A stretch of 64,000 bases of DNA from Zingiber officinale (taxonomy: Eukaryota; Streptophyta; Magnoliopsida; Zingiberales; Zingiberaceae): contig NC_055994.1 of NCBI RefSeq assembly GCF_018446385.1, positions 35,300,368 through 35,364,367 of the forward strand, given 5' to 3'. Positions within the stretch are counted from its first letter, which is position 1; each line of letters opens with the position of its first letter. The notes beneath the pieces are model-generated. The model made no database searches. It had not been told where the DNA came from and saw only the letters and a list, made by a program, of their open reading frames with translations. The position numbers and the translations under genes were made by a program. Shown here piece after piece: positions 56,540 through 64,000 of this stretch.

Positions 56540-57480
56540 GATTATGTTATGGCATTATCATTTAAGGCGTCCAAACTTTCAAAATGTAAGACAATTGTTG
56601 CCTAAGTTATTTTTTAAATAAAAGTCCTTCATCGTTTAGATGTGAATCTTGTGAATTAGCTAAACATCATCGCTCGGTGTTTCCATTACAACCATATAAA
56701 AAATCAGCACCATTTACTTTGATACATAGTGATGTTTGGGGTCCCTCTAGGATAGTAACATTGTCTGAAAAAATGGTGGTTTATCACATTTATAAATGAT
56801 CATACTAGAATGACTTGGGTATTTCTTTTGAAAAATAAATCTGATGTTAGAAATGTGTTCATAAATTTTTATAATATGGTTTAAACACAATTTCAAACAC
56901 AGATTAAAATTTTTCATAGTTATAATGGGAAAGAATATTTCAATCAATTACTAGGGAATTTTTTGGTTGAGAAGGGAATTGTTCGTTAAAGTTCTTGTAT
57001 TCACACTCAATAAAATGGAGTGGCTGAAAGAAAAAATAAACATCTCCTCGATGTTGCAAGGGCTCTAAGTTTTCATACTAAAGTTCCAAAGTATATTTGG
57101 GGTGATGTGATTCTAACAGCTACTTATTTAATAAATAGATTACCAACAAGGATACTGAATTTTCAAACTTCAATAAAAACCTTTCAAAATCGTTTCCCTA
57201 ACTCTCGGCTCTTCACAGATATTTCCCTAAAAGTTTTTGGTAGCATTGTCTTCGTTCACAATCATGACCCAAGAAGTTCTAAACTTGATCCAAAATTTTA
57301 TAAATGCATCTTTGTTGGGTACCCTACAAATCAAAGAGGATACAAATGTTTTAATGCAATTTCAAAAAAAAAAATTGGTACCCATGGATGTCACATTTTT
57401 TGAGGGACAATCTTACAATGATTCTCATCTTCAAGGGGAGCATAACAGGGAATATGAATGTTTAATGAGTTGGACTTAAC
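56540..57480 (+). pseudogene. Copia integrase
   Basis: Pre-integrase zinc region (LWHYHLRRPNFQN, CESCELAKHHRS), core (LIHSDVWGPSRIVTLSEK), then GVAERKNKHLLDVARALSFH and KLDPKFYKCIFVGYPTNQRG. Stops and frameshifts are present. Confidence 0.88.
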
Positions 57481-57829
57481 CTGTTATTTCGAGGACGAAC
57501 CCATAACAGAAAAGGGTAACAATCGATTCAAACATCTTGTTTACAGAAGGGAAGGTCAGGCTAAAAGAAAAGAAGAGATTGTCCATCTACAAAGCCAAGA
57601 ATCTGATTAGAGGCAAAATCATGAGACTATCAATGATTACTCAAAGATCCCTAACAATAGAACCCAAGGTATGTCTGAGTTAAATTTCTCAAGTTGATCT
57701 TCTTATTGCCCTAAGGAAAGGAGTTCAGTCATGCACACAACACCCACTTTTGAATTTTGTATCTTATAAATATTTGTCTTCTTCCTATTGTGCTTTTGTT
57801 TCACAACTCAACAGTGTGAGTATTCCAAA

Positions 57830-59310
57830 TAATATTCAAGAAGCTCTAAAGATACCTGAGTGGAAAGAAGCAATTTTTTAGGAAATGAGAGCTCTACAGA
57901 AGAATTCTACTTGGGAAAAGGTTGATCTACCTCAGGGTAAATCGATTGTTGGATGTAAGTGGGTATTCACCATGAAATACAACTTAGTCGGTTCCCTAGA
58001 ATGATATAAGGCTCATTTGGTTGTTAAAGGCTTTACACAAACTTACGACATAGACTATTCTGAGACATTCTCTCCAATGGCTAAATTGAACACTGTTCAA
58101 GTCATATTATCAATTGCTGCAACGGTGATTTAGAAGAAGAGGTCTACATGGAGGCACCCCCAGGATTTTTTTATCAGTTTGGGTCAAAAGTGTGTAAAAT
58201 GAAAAAATCTCACTATGACTAAAGCAATCGCCCAGAGCATGGTTTGAAAGGTTCGCAAAGTTTGTAAAACGTCAAGGCTACACCCAAGGACAATCTGATC
58301 ATACTTAATTCACAAAGACATCTAAGAAAGATAAGATCTCTGTGTTGATCGTGTATGTCGATGACATAATTATGACTGGAGATGATATAGAAGAGATGAG
58401 CAGATTGAAAGCAAACCTAGCCAAGGAATTCGAGATTAAAGACTTGGGTTAGCTAAGGTACTTTCTTGGAATGGTGATAGCAAGATCAAGGAAAGGTATT
58501 ATGGTGTCTCAGAGAAAAGGTATATTCTCGATCTGTTAAAGGAAACTGGGATCAGTGGGTGGATGATAGCAGATACTCCAATTGAAGTGAACGCAAAGCT
58601 AAGAGATATAAAAAATAGCACTCTAGTAGACTCAATAAGATATCAAAGACTTGTTGGGAGACAATTTACCTGTCTCATATTCGCCCAAACATTGCTTTCG
58701 CAGTGAGCATGGTCAGTCAATTCATGCATTCTCCATACGAAGAACATCTAGATGCAGTGTACCGAATCCTAAGGTATTTAAAAGGAACACCTAGAAAGGG
58801 ACTTTTCTTTAGAAAGGATGAGAAAAAAGACATTGAATTATATACAAATGCAGACTAGGCAAGTTCTGTTACTAATCGAAAATCAACTTCAGGATACTGC
58901 ACATTTGTGTGGGGGTAACGTGGTAACTTTGAGAAGTAAGAAGCAAAGTGTTGTAGTAAGAAGCAATGTAGAGACTGAGTTTAGAGTTATGGCTCAAGGA
59001 GCATGTGAGATTCTTTGGCTAAAGAGAGTTTTGGATGAACTAAAGAAACCAATAAACCTTCCTATGAAGCTATACTGTGATAACAAAGCAACAATCATTA
59101 TTGTTCATAATCCAATTATGCATGATAGAACGAAATACATTGAAATTGATAAATGCTTTATAAAAGAGAAGCTGGTAGACAGAACAATTTGCACTCGATT
59201 TATTCCAACCACACTACAAGTTGTAGATGTTTTGACTAAGGGTCTTTCAAGACCACTCTTTGAAACACAAGTTAGTAAGTTGTGCATGATGAACATTTTT
59301 GCACCAACTT
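57830..59310 (+). pseudogene. Copia RT and RNase H
   Basis: RT: WEKVDLPQGKSIVGCKWVFT, the catalytic YVDD at 58354-58365 (VLIVYVDDIIMTGDD). RNase H: ELYTNAD, then SKKQSVVVRSNVETEFRVMA and KLYCDNKATIIIVHNP, with the tail DVLTKGLSRPLFE. The end (58818-59312) is open for 164 codons; the RT part has many stops. Confidence 0.9.
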
Positions 59311-59570
59311 GAGGGGGAGTGTCAATAAATTAGGCATGATTTAATTAGATTAAATATGTTATGATTTTATTTGATTGAAATAAATTTAGGAAGGCAATTA
59401 TTGGTAATTATTAGGATTAGAATATTTCCTTATTCTATTTCCTTATTTTAGAATATTACCTTGTACTCTTTCTTCTATTTAACTATGTATTGAGATCTGA
59501 ATTACAATGAATAAGAAGTACATTTTAGTCTTCCTCCTTCATTCTTTTTTGATGCATTATTTAAAATTTG

Positions 59571-60015
59571 TCTTCCTCATTTCCTATGTTGACAGTATTG
59601 AACACCCTTCTCATTTTTCTATTGTTTTGCGACTACCTCCACCTAAAGGTTTCTTATGAAAATCCTCCCACAAACAATCGACATCGACATTTGAAGCAGC
59701 CAAATTTGCTTGTCAAATCATTGACCCAGAAGTTAGTCGCACACTTGCTCATGCGCACAAGCGAGCCTCCAGCGTTGACTGTTATTCTCAACAAGAGGAG
59801 ATCTCCTCCCACCCCTAGCATAAATCCCTCTATTGAAACAGTACTAGACAAAGCCACTCAAGAAACCCTATCTCATGCTTGACCACTTAGTCAACAACTC
59901 CTTTACTTCAGCCTACAAACAACATTACGACACACTATTGTCACATCTCTACAGCTCAATGTTGACCACTTCACCCTTGTTCCTTGTGCAACTCCGAGTC
60001 TTCACACAACATCAT

Positions 60016-60052
<37 letters not shown>

Positions 60053-62342
60053 ACGCCCCTCATCCCTACCACTCGTACTGCAACCACCTTCGGTAAGCCA
60101 ACATCGTCAATCCATGTTGTCATCCAAAACCATCTAACTACCACCATCTTACCTTGTCATGTACCAATGTGAAACATCACATTGGATAATCTCTATTGTG
60201 ATGTTCCATGCGTCGCCCAATTCTTCCATTATGCCTTTCATCTCAGCTCTAATCTAAAATTGCAAATTAAACCACCAAATCTACAAAATATCAATTTAGT
60301 CCTACTCTTAAAAGAACGACACCTAAAGTTGAGGCCTAACCATTTAACGAGATCTATTGCAATTTTAGATCTGGCTAAGTTTAAGTGCAAACAACAATTG
60401 CATGTTGATTTAGAATAAAATAGTTCTCATGTAAATTGGTCAAGATTCAATCATCATTGCATATTTACATTGAAAACACATATAATTACAGTGAAATTGT
60501 AATCTTTCTTTAAAAATTATTTTTGTTTATTTTGTTGATAAATTTAAATTATCTACATTTAATTAACTTCACATAAAAGTTAAACATATCATCATTCATA
60601 AAAAAAATTAAAAGAAAAAAATTTAGTTTCATATTCAGTTTATTCAGCATTCACATAAATATTTTTTTGAAAACATCAGCATTGGCATATTCCCTTGTAT
60701 ATTAATTTGTTGATTATTTATATGATTTTATGCATTGTGTTTATACTATCAAATTTCTTTCCTTTATAATCTTTAATTAATCACTAAAATGCTTAGATCA
60801 GCATAATGAGAAATAACTATAACTACTACTATATAAGCTCTAATATTTGAGAGATGTAGATTTTAAGAATGAGAGACACCAACCTCACTCACTATACTCG
60901 TACAAATGATGAATTTAGATTCATGGAAACTAAAATGAACTGTCCAAATAACTTTAATAAACATTAATCCTCGTACACATAAAAAGCATCTAGGCTTGCT
61001 CACCATCACAGTATCTTGTTTGGAGAAATTTTCAACTATTTGTTTGAAATAAAGATCGATATGGGCCTAAGCATGACACTCTTGTTTGAAATAAAGATCG
61101 AAATTTTAATGCACGATTGAACCTAAATAAATTTAAAAATTAGGATTTTTCATCAATGAACTTGTTGGAGTAGCTAGTGATAGCAAAGTCATGACAACCA
61201 TTATTACATGATAGCAGTAGATCCCATCACAAAATGGCACGAGACGAAACCAAAATTGATGAAAAGTAAATATATGCTATCATAGTTCAAATATCAACCA
61301 CATAAGTAAAATTGGAAAATGGAAGCAATCATCCTTAAGTAAACCAAAAACATCCAAAGCTTTTGCTTCACTTAAAATAAATAAACTTTTAATAAAAAAA
61401 AAAGTTGAGTTTTAGACAATCTCCTAATAGCTACACCCTAGAAAAACCCTCTAATGGCACCTTAGTGACGAAACCTTAGGTCATGACACCCTTGATAAGC
61501 CCTTAGTGATCAAACCTTAGAAGAACCTATAGTTCTTAGTAAACCCCTTAAGAGAATAATTAGCAACAAACAGACCAAAACACAGGCTTACAGATTATAG
61601 CTCGTTCATGTTACCCGAGAAGCCAAAGAAGAAAATTAAGCAAAGCAAACATAATGAAATAGGAATGCAAGACATTAATTTTAAAATTGGTAAATCAATT
61701 AACATGCTGCTATTGTCTTTTAATAGTTGTAAATTTAAGGATCATCAAACTACTAAGTTGTTTTTTGTTTATTTATATTCACCAAATTGAGAGCTCTATT
61801 ATGCACATAAGAAAATACATACTAAAACTTAAAATGAAATTATAATAAGAAAAAATTATTGTTATGTAACTAATGATGTGGTCAATCATGATCTTGCATT
61901 CATGATTCATATTGTCCATATCATCTACTTTAGAAACATTTATATCTAATCTCTTTAGTCACTTTAAGGAAATTTAAATTGTTTTTATTTTGTCAAATTA
62001 TTTAAGCATGGGTTCTATTTTAACCTTGACAATATACTAATTTGTTAAGAGAAATTTGAATCTTTTCATGTACATTGATTTTGTCACAAGTTGTGCTTAT
62101 ATGGATTCATCCTCACTATTACCCCTTTCGTGCTACATGACTTGCAGTGCAAGTGTGAACATCACCCTCGTCCTATGATAAATTGAGATATTTTCTTATT
62201 TATTAGAAGAATTACCAAAAGAGAAGGAAATGAAGTCAAGAACAAAGTGCATCAATTTCTTACACATTCAAAAAGCATCCAAATCAAAACAGTTAGCAAG
62301 AACCATTGTGCAAAATCTATAAAGCAATTATTCCCTACCTTT
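59571..62342 (+). other. Middle interior of the old LTR element
   Basis: No recognised domain in any frame. Includes a run of 33 C (60018-60050), an AT-rich middle (60420-61600) and scattered short frames. It probably belongs to the element that begins at 53408, but could include older host intron sequence. Confidence 0.45.
60018..60050 (+). repeat. Poly-C run of 33 bases
   Basis: Homopolymer inside the old element. Its exact length is unreliable in any assembly. Confidence 0.9.
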
Positions 62343-63042
62343 GAATACGACCCAAGTATGTCAGATTCTCCAATGATCAAGCACCTACTACAGATACGGA
62401 ATCTTCTACTATTGGTTGTCGGCTCCATAGAGGTTGTTGAACAACCTAGCAGAGTGGTTTGCTCAAAATGGCAGGGTGGCTTAGGCATATGACTTTTTTA
62501 GACATCCTAGTCCTAAGAAGACATGGATCCAAACAGTGTGGAAGGCCTACTTACAACCGAGTCATGTAGTCACACTTTGGTACAGAGGCATCTTCCCACA
62601 AGAGACAAGATTACATAGAGGATCAACGATTTATTTTTCTATAGACAGGTACCGAAGTCGCAGGAGTATCTATTCTTCGAGTGCCCCTTATTATGGAGTT
62701 ATTGAAGAGAATTCGGGATTGGTTACACATGCAGCAGGAGATCTCTACCTACAGGAGGACATTGAGAAACTTCGGGAGATATTATCGTGGGAGTCGAATG
62801 TTGACAAAGGCCCAACAGCTTGCCTTGACCTCTTTGGTCCACTATGTGTGGAGAGCAAGAAATAGTATTTTCTTTGATGAGGTAGATTTTTAGAAGTATG
62901 AAAATTTATATATTTCGGTCTTAAGAGTGTACTCTAATCTAACACTATCAATCATGAACCACAACTAAAGTCCGCTTATTGTATGCTTTGTTGGCAGTAT
63001 ATATAAAACTTTACTTATCCAAAAAAAAGAATACGACCCAAG
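62343..63042 (+). mobile_element. 5'-truncated LINE with 14-bp target duplication
   Basis: The body, 62357-63028, lies between perfect copies of GAATACGACCCAAG at 62343-62356 and 63029-63042 and ends in eight A's. Translation gives the zinc-binding region found at the C-terminus of plant LINE reverse transcriptases (LPTRDKITWRIND, then QEYLFFECPLLWSY), and before it KWQGGLGI. Several frameshifts. The 672-bp length shows strong 5' truncation, usual for LINEs. Confidence 0.88.
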
Positions 63043-63416
63043 AAAAGAAAAGAAAAGATGATGACAAATTGTCTTGAGTTGAATTCTTCTCAATGGAGAA
63101 CAATTCAAACAAGGAAAATACATTGATTTGAATTTCATGTTTTGATTTTGAATTGTAATTAAATTTAATAATTGTTAGTAGTTTAATGGGATCATTGTCT
63201 TTCCAATTAATGGAACTTCTTTCCTAGTTTGAATAGGGTTGAGTCTATAAAAGTACTATCATCTTTATGTATTAATCAAGTTAATAAAATTTTACCTTAT
63301 CAATTTTTTATATGAGATCTCTTATTCCATGTATGAGAAAGATAGTTATCCTCATATTTTTATTAATTTCTTCTGAATTTTTTATGTGAGTTTCGCCCAA
63401 TTTGGTATTTTTATCA

Positions 63417-64000
63417 TACCTCTTACATGATATATAGGACAGATAACAACACTCAAATATCAATTTGCAATTAAACACAATACTAAAAACACTATTAACT
63501 TTATAATTTATGATACCTCTACCACCTCAAGCTCAAACATAGATACTATCTCCGTTCACCTAATTATATAAACTAGAAAGTTCTTACAAATAAAAGCCAT
63601 AAACTAAACATGGTCATTAAAATGGAAACATAAGCCAAATTTTGGAATACATGGAAGGGCATGTAGGCAAAAAAAAAAATCACCTTCAATCAGTACACCA
63701 ATAAGGAGAGACGATAAAAAGAGAAAAGATGATGTGAGACTAGGAGATAAATCTATTAACTGAGCTTCTTCTTGCAATGGCACATGTGGTAGCACATGAT
63801 GAACAAATGGAAGGGGCAAAAGAAAACACTCGACAAGGTATTGGGATGAAGCTGGAACCAGAGGAAGAGATAAAGTTCTAAGCGGCAAATATTTCAAGAG
63901 GGTTTCACCTTAAAGTGGTGCACAAAGCAGTAAGCAATTGATTGAAGACAGTAGCAGTAAGCATAGAAAAAAAGATGAGGACTTTGCAAATAGTAGGAAA
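63417..64000. other. Unassigned right edge
   Basis: AT-rich. An open frame on the minus strand (63897-63604) has no similarity I recognise. This is either helicase intron or another transposon remnant. Confidence 0.4.

Larger units (their letters stand above)
54043..59565 (+). mobile_element. Copia element, nearly complete but inactive
   Basis: Two 246-bp LTRs (54043-54288 and 59320-59565) differ at only about a dozen positions. The PBS-like TGATATCATAAA follows the first and the PPT GAGGGGGAG precedes the second. Flanks GTTTG and ATTTG differ by one transition. Order is gag, protease, integrase, RT, RNase H. Numerous stops and an internal insert make it non-functional. It is the youngest-looking coding element in the window. 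Confidence 0.92.
53408..63416 (+). mobile_element. Old LTR element without recognisable pol
   Basis: Left LTR 53408-53745 has perfect seven-base inverted ends (TGATGCA...TGCATCA) followed by a PBS-like TTTGTATCAGAGTT. The right LTR, 63059-63416, is diverged but keeps the same order of blocks (AATTGTAAT, TAGTTTAAT, GAGTCTA, TTAATAAAATTTT) and follows the purine tract AAGAAAAGAAAAGAAAAGA at 63040-63058. No target duplication survives (CACAC against TACCT). The interior net of nested elements is about 3.1 kb with no domain found. The LTR pairing is inference; strong divergence means great age. Confidence 0.65.

Noticed and set aside
60018..60050. Poly-C run as a functional motif
   Set aside because: A homopolymer of this length is more likely slippage or an assembly approximation.
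53408..63416. Upstream helicase exons hidden in this interval or to 64000
   Set aside because: I looked for RecQ motifs on the minus strand and found none. The upstream exons are probably beyond the window.

Overview
This window is plant nuclear DNA: AT-rich, gene-poor and built almost entirely from nested LTR retrotransposons. An angiosperm is certain from the element families (Athila-type Ty3/gypsy, long TGTAAC-type gypsy LTRs, SIRE-like copia elements with a poly-C tract near the LTR end, TRIMs, an AU-type SINE trace, a LINE and a hAT-type MITE). A monocot is my guess, at low confidence. No bacterial, organellar, rRNA or CRISPR features were seen.

One host gene is supported. It is the 3' part of a RecQ-family DNA helicase on the minus strand (52972 down to 40834). 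Eight exons with GT-AG borders carry the end of the winged-helix (RQC) region, an HRDC domain, a helix-turn-helix C-terminal domain and a natural stop codon. Its 8.9 kb intron (41433-50320) holds a stack of transposons. The intron upstream of the first visible exon runs past a 10 kb insertion (53408-63416). The helicase core exons must lie beyond the right edge.

Layout. 1-3783: gag and 5' LTR of a minus-strand Athila/Tat-type element. 3784-4960: protease remnant and 3' end of a plus-strand relative that lacks RT and integrase. 4961-22388: a composite Athila-type element (LTR, PBS, zinc-knuckle gag ORF, ATHILA ORF-1-like ORF, PPT, LTR), broken by two solo LTRs (10263-13782 and 15063-17476) and by a TRIM (19120-22130) that itself contains a solo LTR (19729-22124). 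22389-26921: a 66-bp tandem repeat interrupted by a pol-less SIRE-like element (22513-26712). 26922-28373: an LTR fragment and unassigned sequence. 28379-39215: a second pol-less SIRE-like element containing a reversed solo LTR (30140-34316). 39216-39840: a second 66-bp array. 40834-52972: the helicase gene. 53408-63416: an old LTR element with no recognisable pol, carrying a copia element (54043-59565) and a 5'-truncated LINE (62357-63028). 63417-64000: unassigned.

Element borders rest mostly on target-site duplications (TSDs) read directly: CGTAC, AATAT, CCTTC, CTTAA, GAAAG, CCAAG and a 14-bp LINE duplication are perfect; four others differ by one or two bases. Three themes stand out. Several elements kept LTRs, PBS and gag but have no pol. 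Unrelated LTRs carry arrays of short dyad repeats. Three solo LTRs of one long-LTR class share a block that looks like a splice donor, branch site and acceptor, plus an antisense tRNA-like box near the LTR start. All coordinates and alignments were made by eye.
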